NCBI GenBank assembly: GCA_032191485.1
Contig: JAVDOI010000002.1
Location: 1,736,360 to 1,800,359 of the forward strand
Direction: 5' to 3'
Length of the DNA stretch: 64,000 nt
Origin: Leptoclinus maculatus
Lineage: Eukaryota > Chordata > Actinopteri > Perciformes > Stichaeidae
Positions 22,700-35,400 of the stretch are shown one piece after another. Position numbers and translations under genes: made by a program. The notes beneath the pieces were generated by a model. That model did no database searches. It was not told the origin of the DNA and saw nothing but the letters and a program-made list of their open reading frames with translations. Position 1 is the first letter of the stretch. Every line of letters starts with the position of its first letter.

Positions 22700-23020
22700 T
22701 CGATATTTTTGCATTTTTTAACGCCTAGCGAGCGGCATCTCGTGCAAACACTCTCTAATGCTGCGGATTGAGTCGAATCGAGTTTCTTTGCGACGTCCAC
22801 GCCGTTTCCCAAAAATGTAACGGCCGCGCGAGAGCCTGTCAGACGCTGAAAGAGCTGCAACAAAGCGCTGCAAGAACGCCCGAGCCGGTGGGGGTGTGGG
22901 GGGGGGGGATCCGAGCACCTTGCTTGTGCATTGAGGAAAGCGAGGCAAGGACGATAACAACATTGGGGGTAAATTGCACCAGTGCCCGGTGTGCAGTGAG
23001 CTGTTCCCGACTCGCTATCA
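22700..23020 (-). promoter_or_regulatory. CpG-rich stretch, possible 5' region of the ODC-like gene
   Basis: CpG-dense (GGCCGCGCGAG, AAGCGCTG, CGCCCGAGCC) in AT-rich surroundings, 0.7-1 kb upstream of the first recognised exon. No TATA box or splice-linked leader exon could be fixed, so this is a positional guess. Confidence 0.25.
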
Positions 23021-24595
23021 ACTTCTGAAACATCAGAAACTGACTCAGCACAAACTAAAAACAATTTTAAAGTGGTTTTAATAATAAATTGTTGGATACA
23101 TATTTTCTATATACATATTATTGTGTTTGTGTCTATAGTTGGGACTCCTAAAATCTAGACCTCTGTCATGTAATGTGATAAAAATGTTGATATGTACTAC
23201 TTTGGGGGGGAGGGGGGGGGTTCTGGAAAAGTAGTACTCTTTGTACTACTGTGAAAATGTTGATAACTTTGGATGACCCCTTAATCTGATGGTTTCTGGT
23301 TTTGGTTCTGCTGGTTTTCTGAGTCACGATAATTGGTTGCATTTGGTTGTATGTTCTTTGGTTGCCATGGTTTCTCATGCATCAACATGATAGGAAACAC
23401 AAATATTACTGCAAAGAAGAACAGAAAACACATGGAACCTCTTAGACCACACCATCCCGGGCCGCGGAATGGGTGCCATGGTGCTGGAGATCCGCCTTCC
23501 ATTGCCGTTACTTGTAAAGGACCCTTAAGAGGTTCTGTGAATATTTCCTACAAACCTTTTACTTTGCAAGTTACCTAAGTTAATCACTTCCTGCTAGCTT
23601 TTATTTTGTAAGTGCCTTTTTTACGGTTTGGGTCCTTTATTTTGAAGTTATTTTGGCGAAACCGGAAGCAGATACAAATCTCGTCAGAGTATGGTAGCTT
23701 GACTTCGCATCAAGAAAAGTACGAAATTGATGGTACAGACTAAAAGGAAAAGTGTTATAAAATATATTCCTCTGCAATAATTTCCTAATTAACGGTTAAG
23801 CACCTAGCTGGAACGGGAACAAGGTATTGTGTGTTTATTGTGTTCATTGTGTGTTTGATATATTACTGTTTCAACTAGATGCTAATGTTAGCTTAACAGG
23901 TATAGCTAAATGACTAAACTGTAATTTCAAGCTAGATTTCAGTTTAACATGTGCTTTTGAGAAGTATACATGAAAGAAAATGTTTGATTAATGCTCCCAT
24001 GTATATTTAAATGTAATTTACTGAATGTTTAAACTCGTAAGAGCTCATTTATGTTTTATCTGTTCCGTAGCTCTTACGGTGTTTTCTGGAGAAAGGTCTT
24101 AAGGAGAGAAAAGTAAATTTGTGTTCATCAAAATAAGGATGACGGTTGAACATGAATAAAGGCCTCTGGAAAGATCAGTACGCTTCACCATTGTACGGCT
24201 GGGGTCCGCTACATTACTTAGGTGGCGTCATCTTTGAACTTATGATTTTACCTCCTACCACACTGACTTCTTTATGACAAGCTTTGCAGTTTGAGAAACT
24301 CGGCTTGCTACCCTCCTCTCTCTCCATAGCCACACTTAATGAGCGAGGTGATCGGCTACATCACTGTCTCAGATGTGCTCATTGGTAGCTTAGCACGCTA
24401 CTGAGGTGCTCGCTGCGTTGTTAGCTGCGCAAACAATAACAGTTCTAAATCAACATTTGGTAGGGGGGGGACTTGGTTGAACTTGAAAGGATACACCAAC
24501 TCGTCTTTAAATATTGCAAGTTAACCAGGACACATCTGTCCAACACGCTTACGAAACTTGAGTTCAAGAATACCGGTTTACCACTTTAAAGTGTC
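23021..24595. other. Intergenic, nothing recognised
   Basis: Short G-runs at 23204-23220 and moderate open frames only. No gene or repeat boundary recognised. Confidence 0.4.
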
Positions 24596-24706
24596 TGTTA
24601 CATCAGTGATTCTTAACCATAGGCTTACCATTGGGCCGCGAGCGCCACCTAGAGGGCCGCAAAATAATTTCAGTTTTCCACCTGTGGGCCGCGGGACCGC
24701 ATAGGT

Positions 24707-25861
24707 CAGACCTGGGCATTGTACGGCCCGCGGGACGTCAATGGGAAATTAGGAATGAAACGTAAATAATTGTAGCTACATCATGCACGGAATACAGCTG
24801 CATTGCTTTTATTTTGAAGGCGACTGCTGCTGTCTTTTATCTCAATTTACGTACGTTAGTACGTTCGTGGATGTGCGAGCAGCGGCTCACTGCAATCCCA
24901 ATAATAGCAGTGTCGGCAGCCGGATCCGGGCCGGTGTATTTGGCCCGATTCTGGGGCGTCACTCAGTCTCAGCCGAGTCGGCAACCGGACTCGGCCCGAC
25001 GTGTTTCTTCCGGCATGCCGATCTTACTCCGGAGCTGGGCCAGGTCATGTTGGCTACCTGGGATGTGTTGTTGATGCAGAGCGACACGGACGTCTGAGGC
25101 TTTGCTAGCTAAGCTGCTAAATCAACATGCTCAGAAGATGTTGGTTCTCTTTGGATCGACCTACATATGTGAACAAACATTCTCCGTGATGGACTTTAAT
25201 TAATCCAGATCCAGATCCTCTCTCACTGACATCACCTGTCAGCTGTCCTTCACATCTCACCTCACACATTCACCCTGACTTCAGTCACTCGTTTACTGAA
25301 CTAAAACACAGACAATTAGGTCATTGGACTACAAACGATAGTAATAAAAGTACTAATTAACAGAAACATGATTCCTGTCAGTGTTTTACTATTATATATA
25401 GATATTACATATTTATATTTGTTTGGATCATTATTCCTGCTGCAGATGTTTAAGGTGGAGCTCATTTTAACTCCTTTATACTCTCTGTTGTTCAGTTTGG
25501 GTAGTTAGGAAGGGTTTGACAAATTATAATGTGCAAAGTAACTAGTAACTAAAGCTGCCAGACAAATGTAGTGGAGTAAAAAGTATAATATTTCCCTCTG
25601 AGATGTAGTGGAGTGGAAGTACAAAGTTGAATAAAATAGAAATACTCAAGTAAAGTACCTTGAATTTGTACATACAGTACTTAAGCAAATATACTAGTTA
25701 CATTCCACCACTGATCATAATATTTACTCTTACCACTCGCAGCTTATCAAAACCATACAATGTACTGCTTCTTATAAAGAGGTGGAATAATATTGAGCAG
25801 GATTGCGTTCAGTCTATTGGTCCGACCCTCCACAACAGTCCCTGTTTGTCATGTGGCCCTG
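24707..25861. mobile_element. Non-autonomous hAT nested inside the larger hAT
   Basis: Starts CAGACCTGGGC, ends GGCCCTG, and is flanked by a perfect 8-bp duplication GCATAGGT (24699-24706, 25862-25869). Much of it (about 25000-25860) matches 35637-36510 in reverse complement. No intact protein. Confidence 0.9.
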
Positions 25862-26028
25862 GCATAGGTTATCAATTGAAGACACCAGAGATATTACTGT
25901 TATCCATGAGACGCTCAGTTACAATATAGCTTCCCGCCACTTGCTGGCGGTAATGCGTCAGTCAGTTGTTTAACAAGCTCCAATAAGCAGAAGAAGACAC
26001 TCAGCTAGCCGCTAGCCTGTAGCGAAAG

Positions 26029-27797
26029 TCATGGATACGTTTTGAAAAAGAAAAAATGAAGACGACAGTGGTGCCATACCCCCCCCAAAAGTCTAAAGGC
26101 CGAGAGCCCAGTGTGTGGAATGTGGGCTAATGCTATCAAACGAAGCACTGAAGCCGTCGAAACTAAAGCGACACCTAGCGAGGAAACATCCAACGCTCGT
26201 GGGAAAGCCGGTGGAATTTTTCAAGAGAAAGGAAAATGGCCTACAGATCCAGAAAAGGTCTGTCGTGTCACTGACTGGTAACTCTAAATGTGTTTTGAAA
26301 GCCAGCTACCTCGTAGCCAGACGTGTGGCACAAAGTAAGAAAGCATTCACCATAGCGGAGGAGTTGGTTCTGCCTGCCGCTGTGGATATGTGCCGTGAGA
26401 TGATTGGAGAGGCTGCTGCAAAGAAGCTGCTGACCATCCCACTTTCAAACGACACTGTGAGTCACCGTATCGCGGACATGGCCTCAGACATACAGCATCA
26501 GCTTCTGGAAAGAATTAAAAGTAGCCCATTTTACTCTTTGCAACTCTTTGAGTCCACTGATGTCACGAATGCTGCACTGCTGCTGGTTTTTGTTCGCTAT
26601 CGCTGGGACAGTAGTTTGCACGAAGACATACTGTTTTGTGGAGAGCTACCAACACGAGCTACGGCTCAGGAATGTTTCCGTTGCATGGATAACTACTTCA
26701 CTGAGAACGGCCTGGACTGGCAGAACTGTGTTGGGTGTGCAGTGATGGTGCAGCGTCAATGACTGGCAGGCATAACGGCGTCGTCAAGCAGATACTTGAT
26801 CGTGCACCAGAAGCTAAATGGACCCACTGTTTTCTCCACCGTGAAAGCCTTGCAGCAAAAAAGATGTCCCCAGAGTTCCATGAGGTGATGGATGTGAGTG
26901 TGAAAACCATCAACTTCATTAAAAGTAGAGCTGTGAACTCCAGATGTTTTGCCAAGCTTTGTGAGGACATGGAAGCAGATCATGTTCAGCTGCTCTATCA
27001 CAGTGAGATGAGATGGCTCTCAAGAGGACTGGTCCTCAAGCGTTTGTTTGAACTGAGGAATGAGGTCTTCTCTTTTCTCACTGAGAAAAAATCTCCTCTG
27101 GCACATTACTATGCCGACACAAAGTTCACAGCTAAACTTGCTCTGTGACATTTTTTCACTGCTGAACCAGTTGAACATCTCACTTCAAGGGAGAAATAGC
27201 AACATATTTGTTGTTGCAGACAAAGTTCAAGCTTCCAAAAAAAAACTTGCTTTGTGGACTAAGAGGGCCCAGGAAAAGAGGATGGACATGTTTCCACTCT
27301 TGTCTGACATTTTGGAAAACTCTCCTCAGGTGCAGATCAGTGACTCAGTCTCTCAGCACCTCTCACAACTGGCAGAGACATTTGAAGACTACTTTCCTGA
27401 GGATCCCAGAGACGGACACATGTGGATTTTGGACCCATTTTCTGTGGATCCCACTGAAAATGATGTTGCTTTCCCCTCATATCTGGAATCCCAGCTTCTG
27501 GAACTTTCCACCGACAGCACTTTAAAGTTGCAGTGGGGCAAACTGGACCTGGGTTCCTTCTGGATTGCTGTCTCAAAGGAGTACTCGTGTCTAGCACTGA
27601 GGGCTGTGAAACTCATTCTCCCATTCACGACTACATACCTGTGTGAATCAGGATTTTCCAGTGTGGCCACAACTAAAACCAAAGCCCGAAACAGACTCAG
27701 AGCAACACTGGAGGCTACTCTGAGAGTGAGCCTTTCCCCCATTCCACCCAGACTGGATGTGATCGTGTCTGAGAGGCAGGCCCAAGTGTCTCATTAA
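26029..27797 (+). pseudogene. hAT transposase (ZBED5/SCAND3-like), frameshifted
   Basis: BED-type zinc finger CVECGLMLSNEALKPSKLKR followed by HLARKH (C-x2-C...H-x4-H). The middle has RNase-H-fold transposase sequence (VCSDGAASMTGRHNGV; FLHRESLAAKKM). The C-terminal hAT dimerisation region reads LPFTTTYLCESGFSSVATTK. A stop follows the fifth codon-equivalent near 26041, and the frame shifts near 26750 and 27150, so no complete transposase can be made. Confidence 0.92.
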
Positions 27798-28421
27798 GAA
27801 GTGGACATAAAGGAGTTGTAGCGTGTCAAAAGACTGTTGTGACTGTTGTTTGTCACAGATATGAAGAGCAACTTCTGGTTCTGCCATGTAAAATTGAATT
27901 CACAGATTATAAGGCTATATTTTCATTTGCACTTTATTTACATTTTATTTATAGTTTATTTAATTTGAAACTTATTATTTTGAATGTATTTATTTTATTA
28001 CCACATATTCTTTATTTATCAAATTTCCATTTTTTTGAGAGTCCCTCTTTTTTTTCTGTAGTGAAATCTAATTATTAGTTATTTTTGTGTTAATAAGCCT
28101 GACTTGAGCCTTTAAATTTGTATTAGCTTGATTTGTTCCATGAGTTCTTGTTGTGTGTGCAGGTTTACATACACATGATGAATAAATGTCTTTGTGATGA
28201 CACATTGTATCATCTCATTTATTTGACAAGGGTTTTGCTTGTTAAACTGTAAGTGGATTTAATATAGTTATTGAATACAAATCAAACCAAGAGTGAAATA
28301 AATTAGTCAAACCAATACAGTGTTAATATTTGAATGGGCCCCGGGACACTTTGTACTTGAAAAGTTGGGCCTCGAGGTCAAAAAGGTTAAGAACCCCTGT
28401 GTTACATCACAAAATGATTTC

Positions 28422-29240
28422 TCACCGGGTGGGATTCTTTTTTTTTCCAATTCCAGGATCGGAACGGCAATCTTGAACCTCATCTAAGGATAGAATCTCA
28501 CCATCTGGGAGGAAACAACTAATCTTTGCATGCTTCTGTTGTCCAACAGAGTCTAGATTACTCGTCCAATCCCTTACTCGTCGCCAATTTGTGGTGGAAT
28601 AGACTTCTTTCCCCACGGATGGTTCGGAGGTCTAACCCTAAGTCAAAGGTTTTACAGAGTATATATGCGGAGTGTATAACTCACCTTGGTGCTTGTTTGG
28701 AACTGTAGAAAGATCGTAGAAAAGTATGAAAGCATAAAAGTATAGCTAGTATAAACTATAACCCTTTTGATTTCAAAGTATAACCAGCACAACCTATAGC
28801 TTGTTTACACTTTTTATACAGTGCTTCTGGTTTTAACAGGATCAAACCAGTTACATTCTGACCCAGCCCAAGAAGAAGGAGGACTCATGTATGAGTGACT
28901 CGTGAGCCTGAAGGAGGTTCCAGCCTGAGAGTAGACTAAAAACAGCAGAGCAGAGCAGAAAGATTAGAGAAGAGGGGGAGAAAAGCCAGCAAGTGACTGG
29001 AGAGTGCCTCATTACAAAATCAGTGAAGACTGATAAAGAGGAATGATAGAATAGTTCTGGTAGCCACTGTAACTGTTTCATTGAATTGAAATTGTTGTAT
29101 GTGAATTTTGTGTGAAAACCTGAAATAAAAACACAGCCTTACATTTAGTAAGTGACTGAAACCAAAGAAGTATTCGGGTCCTTTAAAACAATTTAACCCT
29201 CTTCCCTGTCCACTAATCCAGACGTGACGACAGAAGCTAC
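28422..29240. mobile_element. LTR-like segment, orientation unresolved
   Basis: TGTGGTGGAATAGACTTC at 28591 follows CTCGTCGCCAAT, which in reverse complement (TTGGCGACGAG) looks like a retroelement primer-site region. A TATA-like AGTATATATGC (28659) and AATAAA (29123) suggest the plus orientation instead. A fragment of the same sequence (TCAAAGGTTTTACAGAGTAT) is at 22213. No target duplication found. Confidence 0.35.
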
Positions 29241-30284
29241 CATTTGGCTACCATTTGGAGCTTAAGGTAAGTTCCATGGGTGAAGACATTGCAGTGTCAG
29301 TCATAAATGGTGAGAATGTTCACAATAGGCAATAGTAAAGTATAGCCGATGTACATAACTATTACATACCAGGTGTTAGGGTTACATCCAATTGAGAGCG
29401 CCTAGGGCATTAGCCGTAAAAGACTTTAAAAAAGACAATTAATTCCGAAATCCTAACTATTTAGCTACGGGGTGAGATAAAAGGCCGAAGGTATTGTCCC
29501 GACACCTCAAAAAGGATAACATAACCTCGCAGGCGGGACAGCCGACGGAGTGACCACCGGGTTAGGTGCGAAAGACTTCCCCGCCTAGAAACGGGGCAGG
29601 AGCCGCACACGCTACAGAACACAGCTGTCTTCAGAGAAGCTGATGTATGACGTCACAGCCTCTGTGTGCTCATCGAACCACAACCCTCATTTAACCAACT
29701 CTATAACCATGCAACAGTCTTGAGTTGTCCTGCGACGCAAGCCCCCTTTCCCATCTCTACCGACAATCCCACACGATCTGCCTTGTAAAACTTTGGGGCG
29801 CATAGGTGCACATAAAATAAAAATTGAGGACCAAATCTGCAATCTCCGAGCCCTTACCACTACAAGTAGCAGATGTGTTATTTAAGATGAGCAAGACTGG
29901 GCTTTGACCGAAATGCACAAAATAACAAAACTGTTTATATTTGGTTTTTACACTAAAATAAGATTAAAGGTTACAAAAATGCAAAATGTCAAAAACCTCA
30001 AAACGGTCAGAGACCTAAGCAGGCCTCAAGAGCAAAAGCCCACGAAAAGCTTAAGCCCCCCAAACCAAAAAAGCTCCCATTATTAATACATTTTTACTTG
30101 GAACACCCGGCACTTCCAGATCCATATGGTAGAAAACTAAACACCATTCACTGCACAATACTCACAGTAACTACACTTAGAACCTGTTTCCAATGCTGAC
30201 TCTGACAATGATCAGGCCAGAGTAAGTTAAACCATTTTTTTGTACTTATCTTTAACATTCAGTGAGTATCGAAGCACCTAGGAT
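29241..30284. other. Intergenic, nothing recognised
   Basis: A GC-richer part at 29460-29610 has alternating AGGCGGGAC and GAAACGGGGC motifs suggesting transposon origin. No family assigned. Confidence 0.35.
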
Positions 30285-31349
30285 TACATATTGTTAAATG
30301 AAAGAAAATCACGTAAAGGTTATCACCTTGACATGAACGCTCAGTGATAATGATATTAAAGAATGAGAAATAGGATCATTTCAAATTTCCAAATGAGTCT
30401 TCGCTCGATAAAAGACAAAATCAACGGTAACTTATCAAGTACAATGACACTTGTACGAATGAAGACAAAATTTGTCTAAATAAGGATAAAAGATGAGATA
30501 ATGCTTACTGGGCTCTGTTGAAGAAAAAAATCTTTCAGTTCCAATTCTGTGGTTCAGATAAGTTTTGTTCTCTATTCTGGGAGCCCAACTCACAAGTCCG
30601 TAGTCGCAGATCTTTATGGGCTCAGTAAAGGTGTGTTTTACAGAGCAAATATGAATTAAATAAATAAAGGTGTGACCTCTTACAGCGAGTGCCTGAGCTC
30701 AATTACGTACCAAAAGGTTTCACCTGACAGGTTTGTCAATCAATGTAAAATAGTCGGCAACTGATCACAGTTCATAACGTTAGACGGCATGGGTCACAGT
30801 CTTTGATGTGCAAAGCCATCAGGTTTGGAGGCCTCTGTTGGTGCTTTAAGCAACGAATCGACACACAATTAATAGTTTGTAGAATTTGGGCCATGTTCGG
30901 CCTGCGTGTCAGGCTGTGACGAGAGTTTGTAGAGATAGACTTGTCCTGTGTCTTGTCTGTTGATGAGGGAGAATGGCATGTGAAGGGAGACTGGCTCTTG
31001 ACTGTTGTTTATGTGCATAATATCAAGGAGCCGCAGGAGCAGTGATCCTGTCACAAGGGATGTCACCGGTTGTAGTTCAAGGATTCAAGGATCATTTGTT
31101 GTCGTTATGTAACACAGGGATGCACAATGAAATGCAGATGGAGCCCATTTGTAACACAACAAACACGTGACAAACAAAACAAAAACAGTAGTAAATTCCT
31201 GTAGTGCATTTTTTTTAATTTTGCATCATAAGGAACAGCAGCAACAAAAACAATTCTCTGGGCAGATTATATGGCCGACATCTTCACAAAAGTTCAAACA
31301 GGAGGAAAATCATTGTCGATCATGTTTGACTGTGTTCGAGCACCGAGCA

Positions 31350-31626
31350 TCATGATGTAAACACAGAGTCCACCTCTTGTCCCACCGGAGGCCCGCGCTC
31401 CGTCCTGCTCTCCGATGGAGCCGGGTCTCTGTGAAGATGTGGGCTCAACTGCCGACAACACCATATTGTTGAAGAAAGATTTATTTCGGGCCCAATTCTG
31501 TGGCTGGTTCAAATGAGTTTTATTCACCGCGCAGTGGAGACAGAAGTTCACAACAAAGCTGTAGAATTCTCTCTGACCAGAGTGAGTTCTGGCCATGATT
31601 ATATACAGGGTTACAGGAAATAACAA
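31350..31626 (-). pseudogene. LINE endonuclease-region fragment (right arm)
   Basis: Twin of the left-arm fragment; GTRGGLCVYIMMLGA is readable, followed by a few further residues that the left copy lacks. Degenerate, not a functional gene. Confidence 0.5.
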
Positions 31627-32471
31627 AAGGGACCTTTAAACTATCAGCACCCATGATACTCATGGGGAAAACTCTTAATTTTAGCAAAATGAAAGTTACC
31701 AAATACAAATATCGCAGAGCAGAACAACGCATTGATAGAAATTGTCATTTAGGACGGTGGTGTATTGTGAAGGGCTGACGTGCTTCAGACTCGTGGCTGT
31801 GTTGTTCTTAAATATATCGTCAGTCCATTTGATAGTTGTCACGTGGGTCTTTCTCATGAAGAGGGAGGTAATGGCGGTTTTCCATACAGGGCAACACCGT
31901 GGAGATGGTAAGAATACTTGAAATGAAAAGACAAAGTCCTCCGCTGTTGAACGAGCTCCAGTGTCTCAGCCGAGCACTTGGATGGCGTATCGTCCCACGA
32001 TGAATCCCGATTTGCCTGTGGCAAGTCACTCTTCTTATATAGCCCTTTTGGGCTGTCACCCTCCTCCTTACTCTCCCTTTACCAGCACATGATCATTATG
32101 ACTTCATCCATTCTCTGGGTGTACTGGGTTACACCTGAATGCTCTCATCTCAATCTTTAACCGACTACTCCCAAACTACTTCTCCTTTTCAGTTTCCTAC
32201 ACATATACATATATTATTCGTTTTACAAGGTTTACAGATATATCATTTTTATTAGATTATATTTGTTGAATCACTACATTGTTACGTAATACACACTGTC
32301 CGTTATTATGATTATTGGATATCAATTATATGCTTTGTGTCCCTTTGACCTGATCTTCATACTGAACATGTATTCTTTGCTCAAGGCAGGCAGCCTTCCT
32401 GGGATCTCAACCTTTCTTGACTTTCTTGACACTGCATACAGTGTGATTCCAAGTTCTCAGGCTGAGCTTCT

Positions 32472-32492
32472 TTAATTTTCTTTCAATATCGA
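32472..32492 (-). CDS. SLC18A-like exon 16 (C-terminal SILKEN and stop)
   Basis: Acceptor TGTTCCAG followed by codons for Ser-Ile-Leu-Lys-Glu-Asn and TAA. The join gives EEHLSILKEN, resembling the EEKMAIL sorting motif of VMATs. The same acceptor and codons occur in the left-arm copy. Confidence 0.75.
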   Translation of the reverse strand, partial: SILKEN

Positions 32493-35400
32493 CTGGAACA
32501 CAAGACACAACGATTGCATTAAGTACAACATCTACTTCTTTTAAGCAATTGTCACTGTTGTATGTGTAAGAAACAACCCAGTCACCGGAAAAAATGTTGG
32601 CATTGTATGGGTCTCCAAACCTCGATGAATCTCACTCGTTATAGTCGTTATTATACCACGTAACTTTCAAATACGTTCGCTCAATAAACTATGTCACTTG
32701 CTTTGTCTAGTTGCACTACGTCACCGTCTCTGACCGAATGTAATAACGTCCACATTGAATATGTATATGTATAATATCACTGGTTTGCAGAAACGTACAA
32801 TGCCAATATGTCTTCACTGGCGACTGGGCTGTAACAAATGTGTTTTCCAGGTTTTTTTTCTTCCCAGCTCTCACCAAATGTTCCTCCTGCCGAGATGGAC
32901 TGTAAAGGAAGATGCAGAGCGGAGCGAAGATTATATTTACTGTTCCAATTATGGCCATGAGCCAGGGGAAGCCAATTGATGCCACTGTTGGACCTGCAAT
33001 AGCTGGACCTTTGGACAGAAGAGACAATATTCAACACCTCGATAGAAAAGAAACAAACTTTCAGGCTTGTCGGGCTGTTCCTCATTAGCATAGCTGCAGT
33101 TTACTGTTTAAGTTGGGTATAAACCTGTGTTGTTAGGACCAAATTAAATGGTCTATTAAACCCCAGTGCTGACCTGACCTACAGACATATTTCGACTGAG
33201 TTTTAAGATCATATATCTCAATATAAAGGCATATTTATGAAGCTCAAATGTTATTCATTTCTATCAAGGCAATAGTTTAACATTTTGAAAAAGGTTTTGC
33301 TTTCTTGCCGAGAAAGATGAGAAATGAAAGATGAGATGATCAATGCAACTATTATGTCTGTACGGCAAATACAAAGCTACCACCAACACACGGTTAGCCT
33401 AGCTTAGCACAAGTACTGGAAACGGAGAAACAGCTGGCCTGGCTTTGTTGTCCAGAGCTAACAAACTCCACGTATCAGCAACTCTAAAGGCCGTTAAACC
33501 ATAAGTTACTTAAAAGAAGCTCTAAATCTCTGAGTTTGCGGCAACTGTGCTTACCCACGGAGTATCCGATGCAGATTGCGACGTCAGCAATAGCATAAAC
33601 TGTACCATATACCGGCACATATCTCAGATCTACCAAGTTACCCATGAGAGGCATTATTGACGAGTCCACTGTGCCTGATAGAAACAAGATAATCATTCAT
33701 TATTTCAACCAACAAGTAATGAGTTAGTTAAAAAGCCAATGTGAGGCATGACTTACCAACTGAAAAGCCAACAATTGCATTCAGAACAAGCACATGATAG
33801 ATGTTCTTGGAAAATCCAAACTGAAATTTAAAGAAAGACATTTAAAGTAGATCATGGATTGAAACCTGACAAGATCTTAGACAGAGGTTTAAACATGCCC
33901 CACTCACATTTGGTAACATTTTTACTGGTTTCAATCTCTTGTTTTTTATGCGTACAAACACGTTCATAGTACAGCCTGTAAATTACAATCTAATTATCGA
34001 GTATACAGGGTGTCAATAAAATGTAAAAAATGACTGAGAGGTTATAGGTGATAAGAGGGAAACGCATGAAATGTGTACATTTCAGGGTACATTTTTTATT
34101 TGTTGCAAAATATCAGGGTAAACCATGGAAGAAGGGTGTACCTCTATAACTGTAGCTATAAAATAGTCTAATAGAATGTAAATGTGTTGTTCCTTGTAGT
34201 TATTCACTTGTAGGTACCAGTAGGTGCCCATGGTGGTATTTCTATGTCATTAAAATGTACTCACATTTGGGATCTGCAATCTAAAACAGTCATTGCTAAA
34301 GACTGGATCGGGACCCACCGGTGGGTGGCAGGAGATTTTATCTCTGCAGTACACCTTTAAGCCATCTGAATGTTCGTTTCATTCTGATAATTGTAGCCTA
34401 CTTAGAACATTAAATCTAATATGGAAGGCTAGCGTACATTCTTTGTTTGTTTCACTGATGAGAGGGAAAAAAATGAAATGTTTGGTTTACCTGTTCAAGA
34501 TAATATGAGGTGATGGCAGTAAAAATGGTCAAGAATGTTCATACACGCACAAATTTGCTCTTCTCACGATTTATAGACAAGGCCTACTGTGAATTGGGTC
34601 ACGATGGTTTGTAATTTTTTAAAACAGGGTCCCCAGAAATCTGATCTAAAGCGTTAGCATTTACTTAATCTATGCAACTCACAGAAATGGTGGTTATTCC
34701 CGCCAGGATCATTCCGATACAAGCACATAGCCAACTGTGAGAAGAGATTAACGACAGTATTACAGCTATATCTGGGAGCAAAACCATGAAGAAACTTAAA
34801 CAACAGGCCACTTAGCTTTCAGACTCAGGTCAACATACCTTCCATTGTATTTTTGCGACAGGTGACCAAAGATGTTGGATGCAATGAGGTAGGATATGCT
34901 GTCCGTCAAGAAGACTGTCCCTGACACAAAGATACAGATTGTTTTCGTAGCAAACGTCTTCACAGGAAAATAACTTACTAATACATGACTTCATCTTCAG
35001 CTGCAGAGCATCCGCAGCTGAAGATGAAGTCACGATGATCTTAAATGATTGGTGAAAAGCTTCAGCTACACCCTGATAAACTCTTTGCAGCATCAATGCA
35101 AATACCTAGCTGCCATTTGCTTGCACACATGGTCTTCATCATCCAGATAGGAAGGGCTGCCTCTATTATGGCAATAACCATAGTTGTCAAACATATGGCT
35201 CCTGGAAAGCAGAGCAAATAGAATATATTTATTATTATGTCATTTAGTATGCTCCCAACCCTCATACCATTCCACAGAGCAACACAAGTATGTCATCACC
35301 TACTTTTATTGTTATCAAACCGAAGTATTGTGTACTGAGATTTTTTTGCAAAATGTAGCAACAATTCCACGCAATTAAAGGGACAGTGTGTAGGATTTGG

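Larger units (their letters stand above)
24604..28399 (+). mobile_element. hAT (Charlie-like) DNA transposon, with nested hAT
   Basis: Ends CAGTGATTCTTAACC and (reverse complement) CAGGGGTTCTTAACC are imperfect terminal inverted repeats. A perfect 8-bp target duplication TGTTACAT flanks it (24596-24603, 28400-28407). Length is 3796 bp, or about 2.6 kb without the nested element. Carries a broken transposase at 26029-27797. Confidence 0.95.
30285..33390. repeat. Right arm of the large inverted duplication
   Basis: Reverse complement of 1-168 plus 5035-8097. It holds the last two exons and 3' flank of the complete SLC18A-like gene and the intact, empty target (ATAA, 33223-33226) of the element inserted in the left arm. 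The outer limit of 33390 is set only by the window start on the other side. Confidence 0.88.
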
